Positions 41,078-50,776 of a stretch of 64,000 nucleotides of DNA are shown in pieces. The stretch is from Dryocola clanedunensis_A (GTDB lineage Bacteria > Pseudomonadota > Gammaproteobacteria > Enterobacterales > Enterobacteriaceae): assembly GCA_038405435.1 (NCBI GenBank), contig JBBYHZ010000012.1; one strand, written 5' to 3'. Both the position numbers and the translations under genes were made by a program. The first letter of the stretch is position 1. Every line of letters starts with the position of its first letter. Under the pieces are notes generated by a model that saw nothing but the letters and a program-made list of their open reading frames with translations, was not told the origin of the DNA and did not search any database.

Positions 41078-41839
41078 GTGAGTGAGCATTTGCAATTAGC
41101 CGCACGTAAAAGAAAATACCGCCGCATCAGCATCGATGGTCCCGTTAATCCGATTAGCCTGAGCAAGCCGATGATTTTCGACCGGCTTGAGTATTTGCAG
41201 CAGCAGCTGCGAACGGGAAGCCCCCAACCGGCCGTCGATCTGCTGCTGGTCAGTCATGACGCCTATCTTTCCCTGGCCCTCACCCGCTACATTTTCCGCC
41301 ACATCCGAACGCATCTCTGCTCTACCCTCGACGAGGTGACGTGGTTTTTCGAGCAGAAGCCCATACCGCGAATCGTTATCGATCTGGACGGCATTGCCGC
41401 TTCCGCCATCAGCGTACTCAATACCCTGCGCCAGTGGCACCAGGATTATCCCGGCATCATCATCATTCTGCTTACCGCCGGCCGCAATCCCGCCGCGTCC
41501 TGCCTGATTGTCGCGGCGGCAAACTGCAGCGTCATCGAACGCAGGCTGCCGCCGGGCCTTCTGGCGCTTTTATTGATGCAGCAGCCTTGTTCCCAGCCGT
41601 CCGTTCAGGCTAACTATACGCGGCAGAATGACGCCCTCACCCGCAGGGAGTGGCGTCTGCTGATGGCGCTGGCGCAGGGGGATTCGCTGAAAACCGTTGC
41701 CGCCTCGCTGAATAAACCCTACCACTCGGTGGTCTACACCCTCGGGCGGCTGGCCAAACGCATTGGTCTGGCAAGTAGAAAGGCATTAATTCATTTACTT
41801 AATGAATTATCGACCCCCGCATCAGAGCGCAGGGTATAA
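41078..41839 (+). CDS. LuxR-type fimbrial regulator, FimY-like
   Basis: A 253-aa protein with a receiver-like N-terminal half (VDLLLVSHDAYLSLALTRYI; RIVIDLDGI) and a C-terminal LuxR HTH (from about 185; LTRREWRLLMALAQGDSLK). Order and orientation next to fimZ match FimY of Salmonella, a co-activator of fimA. The start is a GTG at 41078 with a weak ribosome site; an ATG 31 codons later (41171) is an alternative. The FimY assignment is by synteny and architecture. Confidence 0.68.
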   Translation: MSEHLQLAARKRKYRRISIDGPVNPISLSKPMIFDRLEYLQQQLRTGSPQPAVDLLLVSHDAYLSLALTRYIFRHIRTHLCSTLDEVTWFFEQKPIPRIVIDLDGIAASAISVLNTLRQWHQDYPGIIIILLTAGRNPAASCLIVAAANCSVIERRLPPGLLALLLMQQPCSQPSVQANYTRQNDALTRREWRLLMALAQGDSLKTVAASLNKPYHSVVYTLGRLAKRIGLASRKALIHLLNELSTPASERRV

Positions 41840-42430
41840 GCGTAACCTACTGACTTGCGGATGAAAGTTAGGAAACTACTTATTTTCAATGTTTATAACT
41901 TGTTAAATTAGATCATGTTATTAACATTTATAAAAATTCCTGGAGTCCAGCAACGCCGTTAAAAGTGCGCCCCCGGCGATTAAACGATCGGTTTCGCCAG
42001 CAAATTATTAACAACTTTCAAACATTAGGTGTTTACTACTATTTTTGATAATTAAAACAAACTTTCTATCTATCCAGTACTTTAGCTTCGGTATGTTTCT
42101 CTGCATTGTAGAAATTATCGCCAGCCATTTAGAACTTAATAACGCTTCCGCCCCCCGCCGGAAACAGCAGACTTTCTCTCAAATATAATGACTGTATAAT
42201 CAGCCCATCTATTTCAGCACCGTGAAAATGAATTTCTGGCTACGTTCAGATAATTTTTCATGACGCCCATCACCTATCAAAAAATATATAACATCACGGA
42301 ATCATTATTCTAATAAGGGAGTGTGCCAGACATATATTTTCAAAATCAGCCAGTTAACATTTCATAACTTTCGCTGCCATTGGCCCCGCGTCAACGCGAT
42401 GTTTACCTCAAACAATCCGAGGCAAAAAAA
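41840..42430. other. Long AT-rich leader/promoter region upstream of fimZ
   Basis: 590 bp of AT-rich DNA with stop codons in all frames of any length. No RNA gene or repeat was recognised, and the fimU tRNA-Arg that follows the fim cluster in Salmonella is not here. The base composition suits an H-NS-bound control region for fimZ. Confidence 0.5.
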
Positions 42431-43063
42431 ATGAAACCTGCATCCGTAATCATTATGGACGAGCACCCTATTGTCCGCATGTCGATAGAAGTGCTGTTAC
42501 AGAAAAATAAAGATATCAGTGTCGTGCTAAAAACGGACAGTGGCCGGGAGGTCATTGAGTATATGCGCAGCCATCCGGTCGATCTGGTGATCCTGGATAT
42601 TGAACTTCCGGGCGTTGATGGCTTCTCTTTGCTGAAGAGAATAAAGGGAATACAACAAGATACAAAAATATTATTCCTCTCTTCCAAGTCTGAACGCTTC
42701 TACGCCGGACGCGCCATTCAGGCGGGCGCCAACGGTTTTGTCAGCAAAAGAAAAGAGCAGGAAGATATCTATAACGCGGTGGAAATGCTGCTTTCGGGCT
42801 ACTCCTTCTTCCCGTCGGACACGCTGAATTTTATCAGCAATGCTAAATCACAGCAGGGTACGGTTGACGATATGCCGCTCTCGAATCGTGAAGTGACGGT
42901 ATTACGCTATCTGGCTAATGGTTTATCCAATAAGGAAATCGCCGAGCAGCTGCTGTTAAGCAACAAAACCATCAGCGCCCACAAAGCCAATATTTTCTCT
43001 AAGCTGCGCGTCAGTTCCATCGTTGAGCTTATCGATTACGCCCGCGTCAAAGAATTATTATAG
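42431..43063 (+). CDS. fimZ: Response regulator FimZ, activator of type 1 fimbriae
   Basis: A 210-aa NarL/FixJ-type regulator. The receiver domain is 1-120 with the phosphorylated Asp in LVILDIELPG and the conserved Lys in GFVSKRKEQ; the LuxR HTH is 145-205 (LSNREVTVLRYLANGLSNKE; LSNKTISAHKANIFSKL). It is strongly similar to FimZ of E. coli and Salmonella. The start at 42431 (MKPASVIIMD) follows GAGG; the upstream part of the frame is not homologous. It is convergent with fimF. Confidence 0.95.
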   Translation: MKPASVIIMDEHPIVRMSIEVLLQKNKDISVVLKTDSGREVIEYMRSHPVDLVILDIELPGVDGFSLLKRIKGIQQDTKILFLSSKSERFYAGRAIQAGANGFVSKRKEQEDIYNAVEMLLSGYSFFPSDTLNFISNAKSQQGTVDDMPLSNREVTVLRYLANGLSNKEIAEQLLLSNKTISAHKANIFSKLRVSSIVELIDYARVKELL

Positions 43064-43076
43064 TGTCGTAAACTGC

Positions 43077-43112
43077 AAAAAAGCCGGGAGTTGTTGGCCC
43101 CCGGACTTTTTT
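43077..43112. terminator. Bidirectional terminator between fimZ and fimF
   Basis: A stem AAAAAAGCCGGG pairs with CCCGGACTTTTTT (one mismatch) across a loop of about 11 nt, with A- and T-runs on both sides. It lies between two convergent genes. Confidence 0.85.
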
Positions 43113-43138
43113 AATGCCGCAAGAATCATCCTGGGCAC

Positions 43139-43666
43139 TCAATAATAATTAATCATAAATGTCGCATCCGCGTCCGCCTTGCCGGGCTGCGGGTTATCCG
43201 TCAGCGCGATGTAATTGGCGTAAAATCTCAGCGTCGCGTTACCGTCCGCATCCACCGCCACGTCCTGGCTGGCCTGCTCCAGCGGCAGCTGCACCTTGTC
43301 TTTATCCCGCAGCTGCACCGCTACATTCTTTGCGCTGCTGGTGCCGTTGAGCGCCAGCAGACCAGGGTTGCCGCTGGCCGTTTTACCCGAAAACGTAATG
43401 GAGGCAGAACCCGGCGGGCAGCCGTTTAGCTTCACCGTGAAGGGCATGCTCTGGGTGGTGCTCCCCACCGTACGCAGCTGTTTAGTCGGCCATGTGCCCA
43501 GCTGCACGGTTTTATTATCGTCCCCGGCTTCCACGTAGCAGCTGTAGTCCACGACGTTGCCGCGCAGTTCGATGTTGATCTCCCCAAGAGAATTGTCTGC
43601 CCCGGCGCTGGCGGATGCCGCTGCGAGCGCAAGCGCCAGCAGGCTGCTGATGCGTATATCAGTCAT
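43139..43666 (-). CDS. fimF: Type 1 fimbrial minor subunit FimF
   Basis: A 175-aa pilin-fold subunit with a short signal peptide (LLALALAAASASAG), the pilin cysteine in VVDYSCYVEAG paired with the one in KLNGCPPGS, and the typical C-terminus ADADATFMINYY for donor-strand exchange and chaperone binding. It is the last gene of the fim operon; its start overlaps the fimH stop by 8 bp. It acts as an adaptor between the rod and the tip adhesin. Confidence 0.93.
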   Translation of the reverse strand: MTDIRISSLLALALAAASASAGADNSLGEINIELRGNVVDYSCYVEAGDDNKTVQLGTWPTKQLRTVGSTTQSMPFTVKLNGCPPGSASITFSGKTASGNPGLLALNGTSSAKNVAVQLRDKDKVQLPLEQASQDVAVDADGNATLRFYANYIALTDNPQPGKADADATFMINYY

Positions 43667-44663
43667 AATCCACCCGTAAATAGCCGCGTGAGGTAAAGGG
43701 CCCTTCGGCGGGCTTATTCCCCGTCACGCTCACCGGCCAGGCGCGGACACCCACCCGTGCCGCGGCGGCGTCGTCGAGGCGGAAGTTAATTTTGCTGCCC
43801 AGATTGTTAGGCGTCAGCGGCACGCCGCTGCTGTCAGAAACGATAAAGCCCAGATCGCTGTTGTCGGAAACCATCATGTTGCCGGACTGCTTTTCCGCCT
43901 CAAGCCGCAGGGTCAGGTACGACTGCGCGTCGACGTTGGTGCATTTTATGCCGATGGTTTTGCTCTGCGGCGTAACCCCCTGCGGGCGGTTTCCGGCGCC
44001 CGCCTGGCTAAAGAGCGCCGCGCCGATATCGCCAAAATCGAACTCGATGACCTGTCCGGCGTTGATTTCACAGGTCTGCGGCACCTCGACTTTGCCGCTG
44101 TAGCTGATGGTATAAACCGCCGTGGTCAGCGGGTCGGATTTGCCGGTTGTGACATAGACGCGGAACATGGTCTGCCGGGGGATCGGCACCATATTGATAA
44201 ACTTACGCGTCACCTTGAGGCGAAAGATCAGGTTAGAGTCCTTAACCGGAAAGGGCTTCTGCTTCGGGACGTTCGGGTGTGACCCCATCTGGATATACCT
44301 GACCGGCGGATAAAAAACCCCGGCGTAGCTGTCGGTGATCCGCATGCCGCCGTTCAGGTAGTCGTTGATCTTCAGATATTTATAGCCGTCCAGGGTTTCC
44401 TGAATGGGCAGGTCGGTCTCGTAGCTGCGCATCGTGGTTTTGCCGCTCGTCCCGGCGGGACAGGTGGCGTTGACCCCTATCCAGCCAGATTTTTCCGCGA
44501 GCGTGACGATCTGCCCGACGTTGTTATTGGAGCTATTAAACTTGTCAGACAGGTCATAGCTCACCTCTTTTGGCACGCCGTCGGAGTTATGGCAGACCGT
44601 GGCATAGGCCTGGGTCGAAAGGGTCAGCAGCGCGAGGGCAGCAAGAGTTGTCTTTATTTTCAT
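43659..44663 (-). CDS. fimH: Type 1 fimbrial tip adhesin FimH
   Basis: A 334-aa two-domain adhesin. A signal peptide (MKIKTTLAALALLTLSTQAYA) is followed by the lectin domain (about 22-180, with Cys pairs around ATVCHNSDG and NATCPAGTSG) and the pilin domain (from KVEVPQTCEINAGQVIEFDFG). It aligns closely with Salmonella FimH, including ARVGVRAWPVSVTG near the C-terminus. The start is 44663 (AAGGA, 7-nt spacing); a longer frame runs into fimD. Mannose binding is expected from the family. Confidence 0.96.
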   Translation of the reverse strand: MKIKTTLAALALLTLSTQAYATVCHNSDGVPKEVSYDLSDKFNSSNNNVGQIVTLAEKSGWIGVNATCPAGTSGKTTMRSYETDLPIQETLDGYKYLKINDYLNGGMRITDSYAGVFYPPVRYIQMGSHPNVPKQKPFPVKDSNLIFRLKVTRKFINMVPIPRQTMFRVYVTTGKSDPLTTAVYTISYSGKVEVPQTCEINAGQVIEFDFGDIGAALFSQAGAGNRPQGVTPQSKTIGIKCTNVDAQSYLTLRLEAEKQSGNMMVSDNSDLGFIVSDSSGVPLTPNNLGSKINFRLDDAAAARVGVRAWPVSVTGNKPAEGPFTSRGYLRVDYD

Positions 44664-44682
44664 TTTCAAATCCTTAACGGCG

Positions 44683-47253
44683 CTATGAGCAGGTGGCGGT
44701 GGCAACCACCACGGCCTGCTTCAGGCTCGCTTCTGGCAGCGCATAAGGGGCGGTACACCGCAATCCTTTGCCGTCGCCCCACTGAATAATCAGCTTCCCG
44801 GCAAGCGGCAGGCCGCTGAGGTAAATTTGCCCGTCGTCGCCGACCATGCTGGTTGCCCCGCCGCCCTCTTCACGCACCACCGAGCCAAACGGCACCGGCC
44901 TGCCCGCGCGCGTTACGGTGATGATGGCCCGCACGCCGATCCGCGCGTTAAACGCCGCCCGCACCAGCGCGCCTTCGGTTGGCACCACGCTGCTGACGTT
45001 GTTGTCGATATCCGTGTGGTTATCCATGGAGTTGGTATCCAGCGCGATGCGGTTGTAGCGGTAGACGGTGGCGTAAGGCATAACGGCATAGCCCCGCCAG
45101 TCGGTTTTCACCCCGGTCTGATTTTCCACGCTCACGCCCGACGCGCCCGGCGCCTTAATCAGCACGTTGGTGTCCCCGAGCGGCTGGCTGAAGGTAACGC
45201 CGTCGGCATGCCCCACCACCCCACCGGCGGCCTGCCAGTTAAACTCACGCTGATCGCGTTCATAGTTGTAGCCCAGCCCCAGGGTGCCGTAGGTCGCCTG
45301 CCAGTTAGCCGTGGCGCTGCCGCTGTAGCCGTTTGAACTGCTGTGGCCCTGGGTCACGCTGTAGCTCAGGTTGCGGTCTTCCAGCAGCGTGCCGCCGACG
45401 CCCGCCTGCACGGTGCTCTGCCCGTCGGAATTACGGCTGGTCGCGAAGGTGGCGTAGGCGCGATCGATTGCCCTGTCCCGCGAATAGCCGTTCCCCAGAA
45501 ACGCGCTGAACGGCACCGACAGGTTGAAGGCCACGATGCGATCGGTGCCCGCAAGGCCAATCGACTTGCTCCACGACGTAGAAACCGAATAGCTGATCCC
45601 CTTCCAGCCGCTGGCGTAGCCCGCCTGATACCAGGTGTTGTCGTCGTCCGTGCCCCAGTAGGTCTGCTGGCTGCCGGAGACGTAAAGCGAACCGTAATCC
45701 CCCATCGCCTGGGAGATATTCACCTGAAAACGCCCGCGCTTGCTGTAGCGCAGGTTATGGTAGCTCTGGGCGACCGGCACCTTGTTGTGGCTGCCGTCGT
45801 CCTCCAGCTCGTACTCGTAGCCCTCAATATTTTTGTAGGCCACTTCATCAAGGGTATAAAACCCTTTCGTTGAGTAGCGATACCCCAGAAGCTGGAAGTT
45901 GGTGCCGTAGCCGCTCAGGGATTTGGCGTACAGAAAACGCAGGGACTGGCCCTGATGATCGCTGTCGTCCGCCAGGGTGCTGCGGGCATGGGTAATGTCC
46001 ATGGAGACGGCCCCCCAGTCGCCGAGGTTTTTGCCCAGGCCGAGCACCGCGGCGGTGTAACGCTCCGCAAGCTGCGTCCCGCCGTAGGCGGTGTAGCCGT
46101 TCGGCAGGCCGGCAATCAGCGTTCCCTGGGCGAAAAACGGCGTCTCCTGCTGGCTGTTGCCGCTGCGGAAGTCCCCGGCCACAAGGTCGTACTTGTAGCG
46201 CCCTTCGCGCTGCAGCAGCGGAACGGTGGAGTAAGGCACGGAGTAGTTCTGCTGGCTGCCGTCTTTCTCTTCGACGGTGATGTCGAGGTCACCGCTGGAA
46301 GAGGTGGGGTTGAGGTCGCTGATTGCAAACGCCCCCGGCGACACGTAGCTCTGATAAATCACATAGCCGTTCTGGCGAACGGTGACTTTGGCGTTGGTGC
46401 GCGCAATCCCACGTACCGTTGGCGCGTAGCCCTGAAGGCTGTCGGGATACATACTGTCCGATGAATAGAGGCGCGCGCCGCGAAAGCCAACGCTGTCGAA
46501 CACGTCGCTGCCGGTATTGCTGTCGCCCATCACCAGCTCGCCCTTGAGCGGGATCACCGTGCGCTGCACGTAGGTGCTGATGTTCTTCCAGGTATTGCTG
46601 CGGTAGCCGTCCCCGCTGGTATAGCTCCAGGCACCGCTGTTGCGCAGGCGCCACGCTCCCCAGTTCAGGCCGCTTTGCAGGCTGAGATAATAGCTGTCGT
46701 CGTTGCTGCCGCGGTTGCCGGTAAAGGTGTAGTTCACCAGCGCCGCGGGGATCCCCTCGTCCCACTGGTCCGGCGGAATGTAGCCGCGTGCGCTGTTGTT
46801 CAGCGACGCCTGCGGCAGGCTGATATCCAGGCGCAGCTTGTTAAAATCAAACGCAACGGTCGCGCCGGGGATCGCTTCCGGCAGCGGTATGCACTCGCCC
46901 GCCTTCACGTTCGCTAATGCCGGATAAGCCTGCATATTCAGCCCGAGCCGCTTCAGCCAGTCGCCGTCCAGGCAGGGTGCAAGGCCGCCGTTCGTCGCCT
47001 GGTCCGCCGCCTGCTTGTCCGCATCGACAAAATGCAGGTCTTCGGTGGCGATAAACTCGTCGTTGCGCCAGATATCCACGCGGTAGCTGCCGGGCGCCTG
47101 CTGGCTGCCTTTTTCAAAGCGCGACAAATCCGCCACGGCGCCATCATCGTCAGACAAAAAGCGGGGGTTAAAATAGCTTTCGGCGTGGCCTGCCCCTGAG
47201 CAGAGCGCGGTGAGGATCGCCACCACCAGCGGCGCGAGCGGCTTAGTCATCAT
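44683..47253 (-). CDS. fimD: Fimbrial outer-membrane usher FimD
   Basis: An 856-aa usher with a signal peptide (VVAILTALCSGAGHA), an N-terminal chaperone-binding domain (FNPRFLSDD, DLSRFEKG), a 24-strand beta-barrel with the plug domain, and C-terminal domains ending TATCS with paired Cys. GFRGARLYSSDSMYPDSLQG is a usual usher signature. It exports and assembles the fimbrial subunits. The start is ATGATG at 47253. Confidence 0.96.
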   Translation of the reverse strand: MMTKPLAPLVVAILTALCSGAGHAESYFNPRFLSDDDGAVADLSRFEKGSQQAPGSYRVDIWRNDEFIATEDLHFVDADKQAADQATNGGLAPCLDGDWLKRLGLNMQAYPALANVKAGECIPLPEAIPGATVAFDFNKLRLDISLPQASLNNSARGYIPPDQWDEGIPAALVNYTFTGNRGSNDDSYYLSLQSGLNWGAWRLRNSGAWSYTSGDGYRSNTWKNISTYVQRTVIPLKGELVMGDSNTGSDVFDSVGFRGARLYSSDSMYPDSLQGYAPTVRGIARTNAKVTVRQNGYVIYQSYVSPGAFAISDLNPTSSSGDLDITVEEKDGSQQNYSVPYSTVPLLQREGRYKYDLVAGDFRSGNSQQETPFFAQGTLIAGLPNGYTAYGGTQLAERYTAAVLGLGKNLGDWGAVSMDITHARSTLADDSDHQGQSLRFLYAKSLSGYGTNFQLLGYRYSTKGFYTLDEVAYKNIEGYEYELEDDGSHNKVPVAQSYHNLRYSKRGRFQVNISQAMGDYGSLYVSGSQQTYWGTDDDNTWYQAGYASGWKGISYSVSTSWSKSIGLAGTDRIVAFNLSVPFSAFLGNGYSRDRAIDRAYATFATSRNSDGQSTVQAGVGGTLLEDRNLSYSVTQGHSSSNGYSGSATANWQATYGTLGLGYNYERDQREFNWQAAGGVVGHADGVTFSQPLGDTNVLIKAPGASGVSVENQTGVKTDWRGYAVMPYATVYRYNRIALDTNSMDNHTDIDNNVSSVVPTEGALVRAAFNARIGVRAIITVTRAGRPVPFGSVVREEGGGATSMVGDDGQIYLSGLPLAGKLIIQWGDGKGLRCTAPYALPEASLKQAVVVATATCS

Positions 47254-47284
47254 TTGCGGAATTCCCTTTTGCGGCCCGCCAGCA

Positions 47285-47992
47285 TCACTGCATCTGGCCT
47301 GCTTGCACCGGCGTCACCGCACCGTAATCGTTCACCGTCTGAAAGGTGATCTTTCCCTGCATGCCGGCCGCAACGGCCACCTGCGCCACGCTTTTCGGCG
47401 CAACCATCGTGTTGGGCAGCTTATCGTTCCCTATCTTCAGGTTGACCGTGGAAACGTAGTACGGGGAAGGATTGTGGATGCTCAGATGCGCGCCGCTGCG
47501 CGTAAAACGCAGCTGCTTCAGCGCGTCTTCCGGCTGCATCGGCAGGTTTTTAGGACGCACGAACAGCTTGATGCGCGACATGATCGCCAGCTGGAGCACG
47601 TTGCGGTTCTCCACGCTGTTTTTATCCACCGAAGGGATCGCCTTCACGTTCATCCAGAAAATAGATTCGCGATCCGTCGGCAGCGGCTGCCCGACATAAA
47701 TAATGCGCAGGGTGTTTTCGCTTTTCGGCTCGCTGACGAACAGCGGCGGCGTCACGATAAAGCTTTTATCTTTTGCGCCGAGATTATTCTCGACCCAGGA
47801 GTTCACCAGATATCTTTCCGTTTTGTCGCTGTTGGTAATAGAAAGGGAGGTTTGTTTGGCATCGGCAGGATAGATCACCCGCGTGGCGCCAAGACCAATT
47901 CCGCCTGCGGCCTGAACCGTAAACGAAAAAAGTAACCATCCTAATAAGACAGCGCCTGACTTAATTACATTATTCATCACGACAGATACCAT
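47285..47992 (-). CDS. fimC: Periplasmic fimbrial chaperone FimC
   Basis: A 235-aa PapD-like chaperone. After a signal peptide it shows ATRVIYPADAKQTSLSITN, the G1-type LFVSEPKSENTLRIIYVGQP segment and QLAIMSRIKLFVRPKNLP, which provide the donor strand and pilin-binding lysine region. Alternative start at 47977 (MNNVIKSGAVL), which gives a cleaner signal peptide. It lies between fimI and fimD. Confidence 0.94.
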   Translation of the reverse strand: MVSVVMNNVIKSGAVLLGWLLFSFTVQAAGGIGLGATRVIYPADAKQTSLSITNSDKTERYLVNSWVENNLGAKDKSFIVTPPLFVSEPKSENTLRIIYVGQPLPTDRESIFWMNVKAIPSVDKNSVENRNVLQLAIMSRIKLFVRPKNLPMQPEDALKQLRFTRSGAHLSIHNPSPYYVSTVNLKIGNDKLPNTMVAPKSVAQVAVAAGMQGKITFQTVNDYGAVTPVQAGQMQ

Positions 47993-48013
47993 AGACTTTT
48001 ATTAAACGGCGAA

Positions 48014-48559
48014 TCAGGGATAGACCAGCGTAAACCAGACGTCAGAGTGGAGTTTTCCTGGCTTAACGCTTTCTGACACCGAGCGATAACGGGCGGTGAA
48101 ATGAAAAATCATTTCGCGAGTTTTTATGGCGGCGAAATAGCCCGGTTCCGTATTCGGAATAATAAGCTGCTGCTGGCTGTCAAATAGCGCCAGCCCCACC
48201 CCCGAACTTGCGTCGTTACCGCTGGCGCTGGTGGCGGCAAGAAACACCTGCGGATCTTCTGCGGGCGTCACCCCCTGAAAGGCAATGCCAACCAGCTCGG
48301 ACACCTCGGCGAGGCAGTCGGTAAGACGAATGGCAAACGGCACGCTGACCGGCGCATAGCTGCCGACGGCCGGAAACAAAGAGCTGCGGTATTGCCCCAT
48401 CTGCACGGTCATTTCCTGACTTTCCGTTGCGACGGTGCAGGCGCCGTTAACCAGCGAGCCCCGCATATGCACCTTGCCGCCATCAATCACCACCACCCGC
48501 TTTGCCAGCGCCGGGCTTCCCACAACGGTAAGCAGGAGGAACAGAATTATCCTTTTCAT
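48014..48559 (-). CDS. fimI: Fimbrial subunit FimI
   Basis: A 181-aa pilin-like subunit with a signal peptide (MKRIILFLLLTVVGSPALA), Cys in VNGACTVATES and LTDCLAEVS, and the GQYRSSLF segment shared with FimA. FimI in Salmonella is a fimbrin-like anchor or terminator protein. It is placed between fimA and fimC, with a 65-bp gap to fimA. Confidence 0.93.
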   Translation of the reverse strand: MKRIILFLLLTVVGSPALAKRVVVIDGGKVHMRGSLVNGACTVATESQEMTVQMGQYRSSLFPAVGSYAPVSVPFAIRLTDCLAEVSELVGIAFQGVTPAEDPQVFLAATSASGNDASSGVGLALFDSQQQLIIPNTEPGYFAAIKTREMIFHFTARYRSVSESVKPGKLHSDVWFTLVYP

Positions 48560-48624
48560 GCGCGCCTTCGATTAACGTGAAAACTGCCTCGTCCGTGAGG
48601 CAAGCCTCATCCTTGTAGAGGGTG

Positions 48625-49185
48625 TTACTCGTATTTCATAACGAAAGTAGCGTCAGCGTTGGCCTGGCCCGCAGTCGCGGTAGCAGCCGTTGCTTTATAA
48701 CGCGCGGTGAACGGCAGGGTGTTAGCACCGTCGTTCAGCGTCTGGGCGGTAGAGAAAGATGTTCCGTCCGGGGTCAGCACTTTTGAAGTGCGGTCGAGGA
48801 TCTGGATGCCCACGCCGGAAGCGGTCGTCGCGTTGCCGCCGGAGTTGATCGCCAGCAGCGTCGGGTCAGTCCCGTCAGTCTGGCCGGTGAAGGCAGCAGA
48901 AGCGGTTGCGGCAACGGTGCTGTCGCAGTCGGTCAGAACGATAGTGAAAGGCACCTGCGCAGAGGTGTCGCCAACTTTAGAGAAAGCCGCGGTGCGGTAC
49001 TGGCCCATATGCACGGTTTTATCAGCGGATTCAGTGCTGACGGCACAGGCGGCGTTAACTAATTCGCCTTCGAAGTGAACGCTACCGCCGTTAACGGTAA
49101 CCGGCGTAGGGTCTTCTGCATGGGCAGCGCCGCTCATCAGTACCAGGCCAGCAACCAGAGAGGAAGCAATTTTGCTGAATTTCAT
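48625..49185 (-). CDS. fimA: Major type 1 fimbrial subunit FimA
   Basis: A 186-aa major pilin. The signal peptide is MKFSKIASSLVAGLVLMSG with cleavage after AHA; Cys pair in LVNAACAVSTES and VLTDCDSTVAA; C-terminal ANADATFVMKYE. It aligns closely with Salmonella FimA. It is the first and probably the most expressed gene of the operon, with the promoter in the AT-rich region upstream. Confidence 0.96.
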   Translation of the reverse strand: MKFSKIASSLVAGLVLMSGAAHAEDPTPVTVNGGSVHFEGELVNAACAVSTESADKTVHMGQYRTAAFSKVGDTSAQVPFTIVLTDCDSTVAATASAAFTGQTDGTDPTLLAINSGGNATTASGVGIQILDRTSKVLTPDGTSFSTAQTLNDGANTLPFTARYKATAATATAGQANADATFVMKYE

Positions 49186-49575
49186 GGATATTCCTTAAAT
49201 AATAAAAGCACAACGAAATAAAGCATCCCTGAATATTTCGCTTGATTCGTTAACGGCTGTAAAAGCCCCTGCGGCACTTCTCAATCCCTGAGGAGATATT
49301 TATCTTCGTCCTGCGGCGATAATTAATAAATTATTTAGCGCACTTCAGATGAGGAGCCTAATTTAATGAAAGCGCCGTATAATTAATACGCGAGGAATCC
49401 TTATGTCCTCTAAGCCCAGGCCTAATAAAGCCTAAGAAATAACCCAGTAGATATTTTCCTGAAGGGGCCAGTGCCGCTTTGCGAAGCGCGGAGCTAAAAG
49501 TTGTCAAAACGTTAAATTCGTCACATTTATGGTGCTAAACTAGCGCGCTTTATGACAAGCACGCCAGGTGAAGAA
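49186..49575. other. Divergent control region between fimA and nepI
   Basis: 390 bp, AT-rich on the fimA side, that must hold the fimA promoter and FimZ/FimY sites and the nepI promoter. No inverted repeats of the E. coli fimS switch type and no recombinase genes are visible, as in Salmonella-type fim control. Confidence 0.55.
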
Positions 49576-50760
49576 ATGAGTGAACATATCCAACAGACAG
49601 CGAAACCGGAGCCGGTCGTTCGGCCCAACTGGTCCGCCGTCTTTGCCGTGGCGTTTTGCGTAGCCTGCCTGATTACCGTCGAGTTTTTACCCGTCAGCCT
49701 GCTGACGCCGATGGCGCAGGACCTGGGGATTTCAGAAGGCGTGGCCGGGCAGTCGGTGACCGTGACGGCGTTTGTCGCCATGTTCGCCAGCCTGTTTGTG
49801 ACGACCCTTATCGGCAAAACCGACCGCCGCCACGTCGTGCTGCTGTTTTCGGTACTGCTGACCACCTCCTGCCTGATGGTGTCGTTTGCACAAAACTTCA
49901 CGCTGTTGCTGCTGGGCCGCGCCTGTCTGGGGCTGGCGCTGGGCGGCTTCTGGGCGATGTCCGCCTCGCTGACCATGCGGCTGGTGCCTGCCCGCACGGT
50001 GCCAAAAGCGCTGTCGGTGATTTTTGGTGCGGTTTCTATCGCGCTGGTTATCGCCGCGCCGCTGGGGAGCTTCCTGGGTGGGATAATCGGCTGGCGCAAC
50101 GTCTTTAACGGCGCGGCGCTGATGGGGGTGGGCTGTATTCTGTGGGTCTGGAAGGCGCTGCCGTCCCTGCCGGGAGAAGCGGCGCACCTGAAGCAGAATA
50201 TGTTTGGCCTGCTGAAACGTCCGGGCGTGCTGGCGGGCATGGCGGCCATCTTCCTGGCCTTCGCCGGGCAGTTCGCCTTCTTCACCTATATTCGCCCGGT
50301 CTATATGACGCTGGCCGGCTTCGACGTGGACGGCCTGACGCTGGTGCTGCTGAGCTTCGGCATCGCAAGCTTCGTGGGCACTTCGCTTTCTGCGGTGTTC
50401 CTCAGGCGCTCGCTGAAAATGGCGCTGACGCTTTCCCCATTGATACTGGCCCTGAGCGCATTAACGCTGGTGCTGTGGGGAACGGATAAGATTGTCGCCT
50501 CCGCCATCGCCATTATCTGGGGCTTTGCGTTTGCCTTAATCCCGGTAGGCTGGTCAACCTGGATCACCCGCTCGCTGGCCGATCAGGCAGAAAAAGCAGG
50601 CTCCATCCAGGTCGCCGTTATTCAGCTGGCCAATACCTGCGGCGCAGCCGTCGGCGGCTACGCGCTGGATAACCTCGGCCTGCTCTCCCCGCTGATCCTC
50701 TCCGGCAGCCTGATGCTGCTCACGGCGGCCCTGGTCGCGGTTAAGGTGCGGGTAAAGTAG
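49576..50760 (+). CDS. nepI: Purine ribonucleoside efflux pump NepI
   Basis: A 394-aa, 12-segment MFS exporter that confers resistance to 6-mercaptopurine ribonucleoside in E. coli. Nearly identical stretches to E. coli NepI include VEFLPVSLLTPMAQDLGISE, LGLALGGFWAMSASLTMRLV and SLADQAEKAGSIQVAVIQL. The start at 49576 (MSEHIQQ) follows AGGTGAAG; eight extra codons upstream are not homologous. Confidence 0.96.
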   Translation: MSEHIQQTAKPEPVVRPNWSAVFAVAFCVACLITVEFLPVSLLTPMAQDLGISEGVAGQSVTVTAFVAMFASLFVTTLIGKTDRRHVVLLFSVLLTTSCLMVSFAQNFTLLLLGRACLGLALGGFWAMSASLTMRLVPARTVPKALSVIFGAVSIALVIAAPLGSFLGGIIGWRNVFNGAALMGVGCILWVWKALPSLPGEAAHLKQNMFGLLKRPGVLAGMAAIFLAFAGQFAFFTYIRPVYMTLAGFDVDGLTLVLLSFGIASFVGTSLSAVFLRRSLKMALTLSPLILALSALTLVLWGTDKIVASAIAIIWGFAFALIPVGWSTWITRSLADQAEKAGSIQVAVIQLANTCGAAVGGYALDNLGLLSPLILSGSLMLLTAALVAVKVRVK

Positions 50761-50776
50761 GTTTTATCGAACAATT

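Noticed and set aside
41840..42430. fimU-type tRNA-Arg beside the fim cluster
   Set aside because: No cloverleaf with TTCGA/TTCAA arm was found in the AT-rich spacer on either strand.
49186..49575. Possible fimS-type invertible promoter switch
   Set aside because: Neither the paired TTGGGGCCA repeats nor a recombinase gene is present; a partial GGCCA near 49466 is single.
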